DNA from: an uncultured Oxalobacter sp.
GTDB lineage: Bacteria; Pseudomonadota; Gammaproteobacteria; Burkholderiales; Burkholderiaceae_D
Direction of reading: 5' to 3'
NCBI GenBank assembly: GCA_934277985.1
Contig: CAKQWF010000004.1
Coordinates: forward strand, 129,841-193,840
Length of the DNA stretch: 64,000 nucleotides
Part shown: one piece after another, positions 25,791-34,075 of the stretch
How positions within the stretch are numbered: position 1 is the first letter of the stretch
Layout: each line of letters starts with the position of its first letter
The notes under the pieces: generated by a model
What the model was told of the DNA's origin: nothing
Databases searched by the model: none
Seen by the model: only the letters and a program-made list of their open reading frames with translations
Position numbers and translations under genes: made by a program

Positions 25791-27566
25791 TTATGCATCG
25801 GTTTCGGTTTTCGCGTCGTCCTGCAACTGCCGCACAGCCTCTTCGATCTCGTTTTCTTCCACCAGCGTCAGGATTTTGTCGACCTTCGGTTTCAGAAGGG
25901 TCACATCGCTCGACAATATGGCCTGTTTGACATTCAGCAGCTGTGCAGGGTGCATCGAGAACTCGCGCAACCCCATTCCGAGCAACAGTCTGGTCAATGC
26001 CGGATCGCCCGCCACTTCACCGCAAATGGAAACGGGAATACCCGCCTTGTCCGCCGCCCAGATCGTCATGGAAATCATCGACAGGATCGCAGGATGCAAC
26101 GGATTGTACAAATGCGCGACTTCAGGATCGACACGGTCTATCGCCAGCGCATACTGTATCAGGTCGTTAGTCCCGATCGACAGGAAATCCAGCCGTGAAG
26201 TGAACATCGGCAACCCGAGTATGGCTGCCGGCACTTCCACCATCGCACCGATCTGGATATTTTCATCGAATTTCCGGTTGGCCGCTTTCAGCTGTGACTT
26301 GGCTTCCTCGATCAACGCCAGCGTCTGGTCGATCTCGAACGCATGCACCAGCATCGGCACCATCAGTTTGACCGGCCCGAAAGCGGATGCCCTGAGAATG
26401 GCACGAATCTGTGAAAGGAATATATCCGGTTCCGCCAGACAATAACGGATCGCCCGTTTGCCCAGTGCAGGATTCAACGTAACGGATTCGCGCGTTCCGA
26501 TCGGTTTGTCTGCGCCGATATCCAGCGTCCGTATCGTCACCGGCCGCCCTTTCATCAGGGTCACCGCCCTGCGGTATGCCTCGAACTGTTCATCCTCACC
26601 CGGTATCTTGCTGATTCCGCCGCTGCGGCCCATGAACAGGAACTCGGAACGGAACAGTCCGACGCCAGTTGCACCGTTTTCCAGTGCCACCGTGCAGTCG
26701 TCAGGAAATTCGATATTGGCCATCAGCGCCACCGGCGTGCCGTCAAGCGTAACCGCCGGCGTTTTTTTCAGGCGCGTCAGTTTTTTGCGCGCCTTGGCCT
26801 GCGCGGCCTGTCTGGCGCGATACTGCTCCATGACAAGCGGTGTCGGATTGACGATGACGATACCGGCATCGGCATCCACGATCAGCCAATCGTCCTGCCG
26901 AATCAGCGACAATGCGCCGGCCAGTCCGAATACCGCTGGCGTATCGATACTGCGCGCGACAATCGCCGCATGGGAATTGCGGCCGCCGATTTCCGAGACG
27001 AAACCGCTGAACGTATCATCCCTGAACTGGAGCATGTCGGCCGGTGAAATATCGTATGCCACGACGATCATATCGATACGTTCATCATCAGAGTTCGACG
27101 CGACAGGATGATAATCGGTCGGCGTACCGGTCAGCACTTTCATGATCCGCTCGGCCACCTGCTGGATATCGACCTTGCGTTCTCTCAGATAGGGATCCTC
27201 GATATGCTCAAAACGTGCGGTCAGTTCCTCTATCTGCGTCATCAATGCCCATTCGGCATTGTAGCGGCGCGTCCGGATGATGTTGAACGGTTCTTTCGAT
27301 ATGACCGAATCGGCCAGAATCATGGCATGCACGTCCAGAAAAGCGCCCAGTTCGACCGGCGCATCCTGCGGCAAGCTTGTCCAGATCGTTTCCAGTTCTT
27401 TTTGTACGGTTCCCAGCGCCTGCTGCAATCGTTCGACTTCGGCTTCCACCTTTTCCTGCGGAACCAGATAGTGCTTGGTATCCATCGCCGCATGGGCGAT
27501 CAGATGGGCACGGCCTATCGAGATACCGCGCGATACCGAAATGCCGAACAGTGAAAAAGATGCCAT
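25791..27566 (-). CDS. ptsI: Phosphoenolpyruvate-protein phosphotransferase (PTS enzyme I)
   Basis: Enzyme I takes phosphate from PEP and passes it to HPr. It has 591 residues: an N-terminal HPr-binding and phosphohistidine part with active His199 in GGRNSHAAIVAR, and a C-terminal PEP-binding barrel with GLFRSEFLFMGR, DIGADKP and SICGEVAGD. It follows ptsH after 21 bases and closes the gshA-gshB-EIIA-ptsH-ptsI run. No sugar-specific EIIB/EIIC is present, so the relay is likely regulatory. No terminator lies between its stop codon and the metX promoter. Confidence 0.96.
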   Translation of the reverse strand: MASFSLFGISVSRGISIGRAHLIAHAAMDTKHYLVPQEKVEAEVERLQQALGTVQKELETIWTSLPQDAPVELGAFLDVHAMILADSVISKEPFNIIRTRRYNAEWALMTQIEELTARFEHIEDPYLRERKVDIQQVAERIMKVLTGTPTDYHPVASNSDDERIDMIVVAYDISPADMLQFRDDTFSGFVSEIGGRNSHAAIVARSIDTPAVFGLAGALSLIRQDDWLIVDADAGIVIVNPTPLVMEQYRARQAAQAKARKKLTRLKKTPAVTLDGTPVALMANIEFPDDCTVALENGATGVGLFRSEFLFMGRSGGISKIPGEDEQFEAYRRAVTLMKGRPVTIRTLDIGADKPIGTRESVTLNPALGKRAIRYCLAEPDIFLSQIRAILRASAFGPVKLMVPMLVHAFEIDQTLALIEEAKSQLKAANRKFDENIQIGAMVEVPAAILGLPMFTSRLDFLSIGTNDLIQYALAIDRVDPEVAHLYNPLHPAILSMISMTIWAADKAGIPVSICGEVAGDPALTRLLLGMGLREFSMHPAQLLNVKQAILSSDVTLLKPKVDKILTLVEENEIEEAVRQLQDDAKTETDA

Positions 27567-27587
27567 GATATTCCCGGTTGTCGATCC

Positions 27588-27857
27588 CTATTCGGCCTCA
27601 CCGAACCGGTTGTTAATCAACCGGGTCAGTGCCTGCATGCACTCGACTTCATCGTCGCCATCCGTTTCCAGCAACACTTTCGATCCCTTCCCTGCCGCCA
27701 GCATCATCACACCCATGATCGACTTGGCATTGATCCGCTGATTGTTGCGCGTCATCCAGACTTCACAGGCATATTTCGACGCCAGTTGTGTCAGTTTGGC
27801 AGAAGCACGGGCATGCAATCCCAGTTTGTTGATGATTTCCAGTTCCGTTTGTACCAT
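27588..27857 (-). CDS. ptsH: PTS phosphocarrier protein HPr
   Basis: HPr shuttles phosphate between enzyme I and EIIA domains. The 89-residue protein has active His15 in KLGLHARASA and the regulatory Ser46 in AKSIMGVMML, so phosphorylation by an HPr kinase is possible if hprK is elsewhere in the genome. It lies between the EIIA gene and ptsI on the same strand. Confidence 0.96.
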   Translation of the reverse strand: MVQTELEIINKLGLHARASAKLTQLASKYACEVWMTRNNQRINAKSIMGVMMLAAGKGSKVLLETDGDDEVECMQALTRLINNRFGEAE

Positions 27858-27948
27858 GTTTACCCATTATTGCGTTTAAACGCCAGACTGCGCGCATATT
27901 CCGGCTGCAAACCCTGCTGTCAGGCCTTACAGCTCCCATCCCGTTCTC

Positions 27949-28338
27949 TCAACACGGATCGATACGCACGGCACCGTTCTTGCCGCCGGAAAGCGCTTTT
28001 TCAATGACCGTTTCCAGATCGTTTTTCCGATAGGTGATCGCTCTCAACAGCATGGGAAGGCTGACTCCTGCAATCACCTGTACCTTGTGTTCCACACTGA
28101 GCTGGTGGCAACAGTTCGAAGGGGTTCCCCCCAGTATATCGGTCAGCACGAGAACACCTGAGCCATCATCGAGCCGCCCGATGGCGTCAAGAGCCATCCG
28201 GTTGACATCGCATATGTCCTGATCCGCCTTGACATCGATCGCCTCGATACGTTCCTGTTCGCCTTCGAACAGATGCATGGCGGTAGTCATGAACGCCTCT
28301 GCCAACGGCTCATGCATGAGAAGGAGTATGCCTACCAT
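27949..28338 (-). CDS. PTS EIIA, mannose-family (regulatory)
   Basis: A single-domain EIIA of the mannose/fructose family, 129 residues from the ATG at 28338 (MVGILLLMHEPLAEAF), with phosphorylatable His9. Further family blocks are VLTDILGGTPSNCC and GVSLPMLLRAIT. The frame is open 30 codons upstream, overlapping gshB, without similarity. In betaproteobacteria this protein, HPr and enzyme I form a PTS without permease, thought to sense carbon or nitrogen state. Order here is gshB, EIIA, ptsH, ptsI. Confidence 0.9.
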   Translation of the reverse strand: MVGILLLMHEPLAEAFMTTAMHLFEGEQERIEAIDVKADQDICDVNRMALDAIGRLDDGSGVLVLTDILGGTPSNCCHQLSVEHKVQVIAGVSLPMLLRAITYRKNDLETVIEKALSGGKNGAVRIDPC

Positions 28339-28424
28339 ATAATCCGAATGAATGGGATGAATCAAAATACCGTTTGTCTGCAAACCAGACCTTTTCAGGC
28401 ATTTTAGCGAATTCGGCCCGCCGG

Positions 28425-29366
28425 TCAAACCGCTTTTTCCAGTTCATCCATAAACAGTCCGGCAACATTGAAACCGGTCTGTCGCGTGATTTCCCTGAAG
28501 CATGTCGGACTGGTGACGTTTATCTCGGTCAGCCACTTGCCGATAATATCCAGCCCGACAAGAAAATGTCCTTCTTCCGCCAGTACCGGTGCAAGCGTCT
28601 CTGCGATGCGCCGGTCTTCGGGTGTAAGCGGCTGCGCACGACCGACGCCACCTGCCGCCAGATTCCCCCTGACTTCTCCTCGCTGCGGAATCCTTGCAAG
28701 CGCATACGGCACGACTTGCCCGTTTATCAGCAATACCCGCTTGTCTCCATCGACGATTTCGGGGATATAACGCTGCGCCATAATGGCTCGCGTCCCGTTA
28801 GCGGTCAGCATTTCGAGAATGGCCCCCAGATTGCGTCCATCCGGACCGACCCGGAAAACACCCGCTCCACCCATGGCATTGAGCGGTTTGAGAATGATAT
28901 CGCGATATTCTTCGTGAAAGGCACGTAACAGTTCGGGCAACGCTGACACAAGTGTCGGGACTGTGAATTCCGGAAACCTCGCTATCGCCAGCTTTTCATT
29001 GCTGCTGCGGATTGCGGCGGGACGATTGAATACCCGCGCGCCTTTTGCTTCAGCCAGCTCAAGCAAATAAGTAGCGTTGAGATAATCGACATCGAAAGGC
29101 GGGTCTTTGCGAACGATCACGGCATCGAACGTTTCGAGTCCGCGCCATTGCATGCCGTTCACCCTGAACCATTCCCCTTCTTCGCTTCCGGTCAGCCCGA
29201 TATGCGCCGCATGCACACTGACATCCCTGCCACGCAACGCCATATCCTGCTGGAGAAAGACATGTATCCTGTGCCCACGCTTCGCCGCTTCCGCCATCAT
29301 GGCGTATGTCGAGTCTTTCCATACCTTGAAGGTATCCGGCGGGTCTGCATAAAAAGCCAGTTCCAT
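28425..29366 (-). CDS. gshB: Glutathione synthetase
   Basis: GshB adds glycine to gamma-glutamylcysteine using ATP. It has 313 residues of ATP-grasp fold: RKDPPFDVDYLNATYLLE in the substrate half, then DIILKPLNAMGGAGVFRV for ATP binding, and GDKRVLLINGQ. It ends close to the metal-binding NVTSPTCFREI. It lies 15 bases after gshA, giving both steps of glutathione synthesis in one unit. The order gshA-gshB followed by PTS genes is characteristic of betaproteobacteria. Confidence 0.95.
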   Translation of the reverse strand: MELAFYADPPDTFKVWKDSTYAMMAEAAKRGHRIHVFLQQDMALRGRDVSVHAAHIGLTGSEEGEWFRVNGMQWRGLETFDAVIVRKDPPFDVDYLNATYLLELAEAKGARVFNRPAAIRSSNEKLAIARFPEFTVPTLVSALPELLRAFHEEYRDIILKPLNAMGGAGVFRVGPDGRNLGAILEMLTANGTRAIMAQRYIPEIVDGDKRVLLINGQVVPYALARIPQRGEVRGNLAAGGVGRAQPLTPEDRRIAETLAPVLAEEGHFLVGLDIIGKWLTEINVTSPTCFREITRQTGFNVAGLFMDELEKAV

Positions 29367-29381
29367 GTCAGTTTTTCCTTA

Positions 29382-30674
29382 TCATTGCATGTCGGGATCG
29401 GTCTTTTCCAGTTCGATCGACGCAGCGAGCAGTGCCAGCCGTGCAATCACGCCATACATGTAGAACCGGTTGGGAGCCGCTGTACCGGGCTGCGCCCCCC
29501 TGTCGGGCAAGGTATGTTGTTGCGCGAATGCCAGCGGTACGAAATGCGCACCGGGTGCATTGAGATTTTCATTGATGTCGCGTCGTTCGTTAACCCGATA
29601 GAACCCGCCTACGACATACCGGTCAATCATATACACCACCGGTTCGGCCACCGCATCGTCGACTCTTTCAAGCGAATGCACGCCTTCCTGGATGATGACA
29701 TCGCGCACCGGCAAGCCTTCTTTCACAACCGACATCTTGTTGCGCTGTTTGCGGTTGAGCTCCCTGACTTCGCTGGCATCCGTGACTGTCATGATACCCA
29801 TACCATAGGTTCCGGCATCGGCCTTGACGATAACAAACGGTTTTTCCTTGATACCGTATTCCTTGTATTTTCGCCGTATTCTGACCAGCACCGAATGCAC
29901 GCTGGCAGCCAGACATTCTTCTCCTTCATGCGCTCCGAAATCGACATGACTGCATTTCGAGAAATACGGATTGATCAGCCAGGGATCGATACCCAGCATT
30001 TTCGAAAACCGTTTGGCGACATCTTCATATGCCGCGAAATGATTGCTCTTTCTGCGCACCGTCCATCCGGCATGCAGCGGCGGGAAAAGGCTTTGTTCAT
30101 AGACATTGCGCAGGATATCGGGCGTACCGGAACTCAGATCGTTGTTGAGCAGGATAGTACACGGGTTGAAATCGCCGACGCCGACACGTCGTCCGTTATT
30201 GATCCGCACCAGTGGTTCGAGCATCAGCGTCGTTCCGTCGGGCAGGGTAAACGGTGTCGGCACCTTGATATCTTCCGACAACGAACCAAGCCTGACGTTA
30301 AGCCCTGTCTGGCGCAAAATCTCGATCAGTCTCACGATATTTTGCAGATAGTAGATATTCCGCGTATGACTTTCCGGAATCAGCAACAGATTCTTCGCAT
30401 CCGGACAATACTTTTCGATCGCGGCCATGGTCGCCTGTACCGCCAGCGGCAGCATTTCAACCGACAGGTTGTTGAATCCCCCCGGGAACAGATTGGTATC
30501 GACAGGTGCGAGCTTGAAACCGGCGTTGCGCAAATCGACCGAACAGTAAAACGGCGGCGTATGATCCTGCCATTCCAGACGGAACCATCTTTCGATGGAC
30601 GGTGTCGAGTCGATAATGGTTTTTTCCAGTTCAAGCAACGGTCCGTTCAATGCCGTAACTAAATGAGGAACCAT
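29382..30674 (-). CDS. gshA: Glutamate-cysteine ligase, proteobacterial ATP-grasp type
   Basis: This enzyme makes gamma-glutamylcysteine, the first step of glutathione synthesis. From the ATG at 30674, which has AAGGA six bases upstream, it has 430 residues; the open frame reaches a TTG ten codons earlier with no such site. It belongs to the group first described in Acidithiobacillus and common in betaproteobacteria, unrelated to the enterobacterial GshA. Characteristic stretches are PVDTNLFPGGFNNL, LLLIPESHTRNIYYLQN, KADAGTYGMGIMTV and GGFYRVNE. Confidence 0.93.
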   Translation of the reverse strand: MVPHLVTALNGPLLELEKTIIDSTPSIERWFRLEWQDHTPPFYCSVDLRNAGFKLAPVDTNLFPGGFNNLSVEMLPLAVQATMAAIEKYCPDAKNLLLIPESHTRNIYYLQNIVRLIEILRQTGLNVRLGSLSEDIKVPTPFTLPDGTTLMLEPLVRINNGRRVGVGDFNPCTILLNNDLSSGTPDILRNVYEQSLFPPLHAGWTVRRKSNHFAAYEDVAKRFSKMLGIDPWLINPYFSKCSHVDFGAHEGEECLAASVHSVLVRIRRKYKEYGIKEKPFVIVKADAGTYGMGIMTVTDASEVRELNRKQRNKMSVVKEGLPVRDVIIQEGVHSLERVDDAVAEPVVYMIDRYVVGGFYRVNERRDINENLNAPGAHFVPLAFAQQHTLPDRGAQPGTAAPNRFYMYGVIARLALLAASIELEKTDPDMQ

Positions 30675-31092
30675 AAAAATCCTTCCGTTCGCGTTTATCC
30701 ACAATAGAGACTGTGCTTGATCTGTTCCGGTCGATCCTGCACGACGATCATCCCATGTTCGCCGTACAGTCTCAAAAATGCCGCCGGCATGTATCTTGTC
30801 AAAAAATACCGCTCAACAGATCAGTCCGCACCGATTTCCATATACTACCTGTTAATGAAAATAATTGCTTGATATGACACGACTTGCCAGCCAATTCTGT
30901 CAGGTTCGTGTCATATGCACGCTTTTTGGCGAATAGCGCCACGTATCATGCATTTTCTTGCGCAATTCCCTGTCTGCCGAAACCGTAGCGAGCAATAGTC
31001 CGCTAAAATAGACACGCTTATCCAACTTCGCGATGACTGCTCTGTCGCTTGCCGCCGGACAAACGGCTTTCCATCCATGCAAAGGAAACATC
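30675..31092. other. Intergenic region between gshA and ubiK
   Basis: No gene is credible here. On the reverse strand a TTGACA (30802-30797) sits near a palindrome ATGCCG-G-CGGCAT (30791-30779), a possible gshA control region, although the -10 is poor. A perfect 11-bp inverted repeat occupies 30872-30916. On the forward strand TAAAAT near 31010 could be the -10 of ubiK. Confidence 0.45.
30872..30916. repeat. Perfect 11-bp inverted repeat with 23-base spacer
   Basis: ATATGACACGA (30872-30882) and TCGTGTCATAT (30906-30916) are exact inverted copies. As RNA they would form a hairpin with a 23-base loop, followed eight bases later on the forward strand by five T residues. As DNA they could be two half-sites. 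Confidence 0.6.
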
Positions 31093-31365
31093 ATGAGCAA
31101 GAAATTACTGGACGATCTACAGGCCAAACTGGGACAACTCATGTCCGCATCTCCCGCAAAAGACATCGAACGCAATATCCGGGCCGTCCTGACACAGGCC
31201 GTTTCCCGACTGGATGTCGTGACAGCGGAAGATTACGAAGTCCAGAAATTGCTCATTTCACGGCTGGAAAACAAGATTCTTTCCCTTGAAGCCCGCATCT
31301 CGGAACTTGAACACAAGCTGCGGCACATGGAAAACCATCCATCCCATCCCGACGACGGAAAATGA
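31093..31365 (+). CDS. ubiK: Ubiquinone biosynthesis accessory factor UbiK (YqiC/BMFP family)
   Basis: UbiK is a small coiled-coil protein that helps the Ubi complex make ubiquinone in proteobacteria. The ATG at 31093 follows AAAGGA and gives 90 residues beginning MSKKLLDDLQAKLGQLM; the 20 codons open upstream are not conserved. The C-terminal half (about 45-80) is a strong coiled coil with repeating Leu, Ile and Glu. It overlaps comM by four bases (ATGA). Confidence 0.88.
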   Translation: MSKKLLDDLQAKLGQLMSASPAKDIERNIRAVLTQAVSRLDVVTAEDYEVQKLLISRLENKILSLEARISELEHKLRHMENHPSHPDDGK

Positions 31366-32882
31366 CCCTTGCCCTTCTCAAAAGCCGCTCCCTTGCCGGA
31401 ATGAATGCGCCGGAAGTCACGGTGGAAGTCCATATCGCCAATGGCTTGCCGGCTTTCACTATCGTCGGCTTGCCTGAAACCGAAGTCAAGGAAGCACGCG
31501 ACAGGGTCAGAGCCGCACTGCAAAACACCCATTTCGACTTTCCCGCCAGACGCATCACTGTCAATCTGGCACCTGCGGACTTGCCCAAGGAATCCGGCCG
31601 TTTCGACCTGCCCATCGCGCTGGGCATTCTGGCGGCATCCGGACAAATCCGTCAGGACAGGCTCACCGCCTGCACTTTCGCCGGTGAATTGTCCCTCTCC
31701 GGAGAATTGCGTCCTGTCCGCGGTGCGCTGGCCATGGCGTGCGCCATCCGGCAGTCATACTCCGACGCACCTGACCATGCTTTCATCATACCGCGCGACA
31801 ATGCCCCGGAAGCCGCACTTGTCTCCGGCCTTTCGGTATTGCCGGCCGATACATTGCTTGATGTCTGCGCCCACCTCAATTCTGATCAGGCACAACCGGT
31901 TCTGCATCCTTTTTCCGAAACAGCCGTCACTCACATGCCGCAATATCCCGATTTCAGCGAAGTCAAAGGCCAGCAACAAGCCAAAAGAGCGCTGGAAATC
32001 GCTGCAGCCGGTCGCCACAGTGTCCTGATGAGCGGTCCGCCCGGTACAGGCAAAACGATGCTGGCATCCCGTCTTGTCGGCATATTGCCGCCCATGACGG
32101 AAGAGGAAGCAATGGAGTCGGCAGCTGTCAGTTCCATCTGCGGCACGTTCAGTCCGTTACAATGGAAGATCCGTCCCTTCCGTGCGCCGCATCACACGGC
32201 ATCTGCCGTCGCGCTTATCGGTGGCGGCAGCATACCACGTCCCGGCGAGGTATCGCTCGCACATCAGGGTGTCCTGTTTCTTGACGAATTGCCGGAATTC
32301 GACCGCCATGTCCTTGAGGTCTTGCGCGAACCGCTTGAATCGGGACATATCGTGATTTCGCGTGCAGCACGACAGGCTGATTTCCCGGCACGCTTCCAGC
32401 TGATTGCCGCCATGAATCCCTGTCCGTGTGGTTACCATGGCCATTCTTCCGGAAAATGCCAGTGCACCCCGGATGCCATTGCACGTTACCAGCGAAAAAT
32501 ATCGGGACCACTGCTTGATCGTATCGATATCCAGATACAGATCAATGCGCCTGGACAGGAAGAACTGTTAAAACAGTCTGACGGAGAATCATCCGCTGCG
32601 ATTGCAGCACGTGTCGCCCGCGCTTTCGACTTGCAGATAAAGCGGCAAGGCAAACCCAACCATTTGCTCACCGTGAGTGAAATCGATATGTTCTGTGTAC
32701 CGGAGAAAACCGGGGAACAGTTACTCAAGTCGGCCATGTCGCGTTTCATGTGGTCTGCGCGTGCATACCACCGCGTTCTGAAAATCGCCAGAACCATCGC
32801 GGATCTGGCAGGCACGGCAATGATTCTGCCTGAACATATCGCCGAGGCGATCCAGTACAGGCGGGCGCTGAAAGAGATGTGA
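31362..32882 (+). CDS. comM: ComM/YifB family Mg-chelatase-like AAA+ ATPase
   Basis: ComM is a hexameric branch-migration helicase that promotes integration of transformed DNA in naturally competent species. It has 506 residues: an N-terminal Lon-protease-like domain (GMNAPEVTVEVHIANGLPAF), Walker A GPPGTGKT (about 223-230), Walker B LFLDELPEF, the zinc-finger-like NPCPCGYHG followed by CQCTP, and the C-terminal RFMWSARAYHRVLKIART motif. All are intact. It is widespread also in bacteria not known to be competent. Coupled to ubiK by a four-base overlap. Confidence 0.94.
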   Translation: MTLALLKSRSLAGMNAPEVTVEVHIANGLPAFTIVGLPETEVKEARDRVRAALQNTHFDFPARRITVNLAPADLPKESGRFDLPIALGILAASGQIRQDRLTACTFAGELSLSGELRPVRGALAMACAIRQSYSDAPDHAFIIPRDNAPEAALVSGLSVLPADTLLDVCAHLNSDQAQPVLHPFSETAVTHMPQYPDFSEVKGQQQAKRALEIAAAGRHSVLMSGPPGTGKTMLASRLVGILPPMTEEEAMESAAVSSICGTFSPLQWKIRPFRAPHHTASAVALIGGGSIPRPGEVSLAHQGVLFLDELPEFDRHVLEVLREPLESGHIVISRAARQADFPARFQLIAAMNPCPCGYHGHSSGKCQCTPDAIARYQRKISGPLLDRIDIQIQINAPGQEELLKQSDGESSAAIAARVARAFDLQIKRQGKPNHLLTVSEIDMFCVPEKTGEQLLKSAMSRFMWSARAYHRVLKIARTIADLAGTAMILPEHIAEAIQYRRALKEM

Positions 32883-32924
32883 TTCCGGAATTTTCAGCCT
32901 GTCATATTTATTCGGGAGAAAAAC

Positions 32925-33326
32925 ATGCTTGTTATATTCAAATCGAAAGCTGGCGCGGACATCATGATGTTCGAGGAAAACGCCAAGCAAATTCTTGACC
33001 TTTTCGGAAAAGAAACCGAAAAAGGCATCATTACTTCGGATGAGACCGAAGCCGCTATCGCCACACTTGAAAAAGAAATCGCACGCAGAAAACAGATCGA
33101 GGCGGAAGAAAAAGCCGAAAGGGAACGGCAGGAAAAAGAAGAACAGGAACGTCGGGAACGCGAACAGGAAGAAGGCGACGACAAGGACGACGATCCCTAC
33201 AAGGAAAAGAAACCGAAACAACCGAAACCGGAACCGCCGGTGAGTTTCTCTGCTCGCTCCTATCCGTTTTTGCAACTGCTCAAGGCCGCAAACAAAAAGA
33301 AAAAGGATATTTACTGGGGTGCATGA
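32925..33326 (+). CDS. DUF1840 domain protein
   Basis: A 133-residue protein of the betaproteobacterial DUF1840 family. It starts MLVIFKSKAGADIMMFEENAKQ, here residues 1-22, and ends VSFSARSYPFLQLLKAANKKKKDIYWG; both ends match the family. The middle (about 50-100) is a highly charged Glu/Lys/Arg stretch, longer than in most members I know and probably a single charged helix. Function is unknown. It follows comM after 42 bases and precedes a terminator. Confidence 0.8.
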   Translation: MLVIFKSKAGADIMMFEENAKQILDLFGKETEKGIITSDETEAAIATLEKEIARRKQIEAEEKAERERQEKEEQERREREQEEGDDKDDDPYKEKKPKQPKPEPPVSFSARSYPFLQLLKAANKKKKDIYWGA

Positions 33327-33354
33327 TACCGGCCTGTCGTCGCTGTACCGTACG

Positions 33355-33401
33355 GTGCCCGTAAGGTACGAAAACTCATGTTCGTTTTATGGGCACTTTT
33401 T
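33355..33401 (+). terminator. Probable terminator after the DUF1840 gene
   Basis: GTGCCC (33355-33360) and GGGCAC (33391-33396) form the base of a long stem that includes ACGAA/TTCGT inside, followed by five T residues. Confidence 0.6.
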
Positions 33402-33447
33402 CAGTACAATGACGGATCGGTTGTATTACTGACTATGGACTGATCGA

Positions 33448-34053
33448 ATGATTTTCAACGCTTTAAAAAAATACAAACTGTTTCTTTTGTGCCTGCTCAT
33501 CGCACCGGCCGTATCCATTCTGACCGGTTGCGCACGCCCGAATGACGAAGATATGGTCGATATGCTGTCGGATGCCTACCAATGCAAGTGGATCAAGGTC
33601 GGCTCTTATGAAAAGACCGATTCCCTGCCGGGTATCTGGACATATGTCGCCCAGTACGACTTCACGCTCCGTTTCCGTGAAGGCGAAGCCGGCGCCTACA
33701 AGTTCATGAAAGGCTTGTACAACACCGTCCCCGGCGAAACCGACTGGCAAAAAGTTCTGCAGAATCCGAATGCACGTGCCTATATCCGTGACAACTGCTC
33801 TCCGCCGGCGCAGAAAATCATGGAACAGATCGCCATCCGTACCTATATGCAACTGGATGACAAAAAAATGTCCACAATCCGGATTCCCCTGTCGGTCAGT
33901 CTCTCCGGATGGGCCGAAACGTCTTCCGGCCGTGGCGGATGGAACATGGATATGCGCCGCGACAAGGTCAAAACCGACTTTACGTGGTCCGAGCCGATCC
34001 AGAGAAAAGATCTGACGGCAAAGATGGCGACTGCGCAGTCTTCCGGCAAATAA
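33448..34053 (+). CDS. Putative lipoprotein of unknown function
   Basis: I do not recognise the family. The 201-residue product has a basic start, a hydrophobic segment (about 11-25) and a lipobox LTGC with Cys28, so it should be a lipid-anchored envelope protein. The mature part is hydrophilic and holds two further Cys (CKWIK and NCSPP) that could form a disulfide, and segments such as WTYVAQYDFTLRFREGE. It stands alone between a terminator and the converging midA-like gene. Codon use looks native. No function is proposed. Confidence 0.75.
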   Translation: MIFNALKKYKLFLLCLLIAPAVSILTGCARPNDEDMVDMLSDAYQCKWIKVGSYEKTDSLPGIWTYVAQYDFTLRFREGEAGAYKFMKGLYNTVPGETDWQKVLQNPNARAYIRDNCSPPAQKIMEQIAIRTYMQLDDKKMSTIRIPLSVSLSGWAETSSGRGGWNMDMRRDKVKTDFTWSEPIQRKDLTAKMATAQSSGK

Positions 34054-34075
34054 GGTCTTGTCCCCTTTCCACGGT

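Noticed and set aside
29148..30662. A 504-codon open frame antisense to gshB/gshA
   Set aside because: It crosses two well-supported reverse-strand genes and has no family signature.
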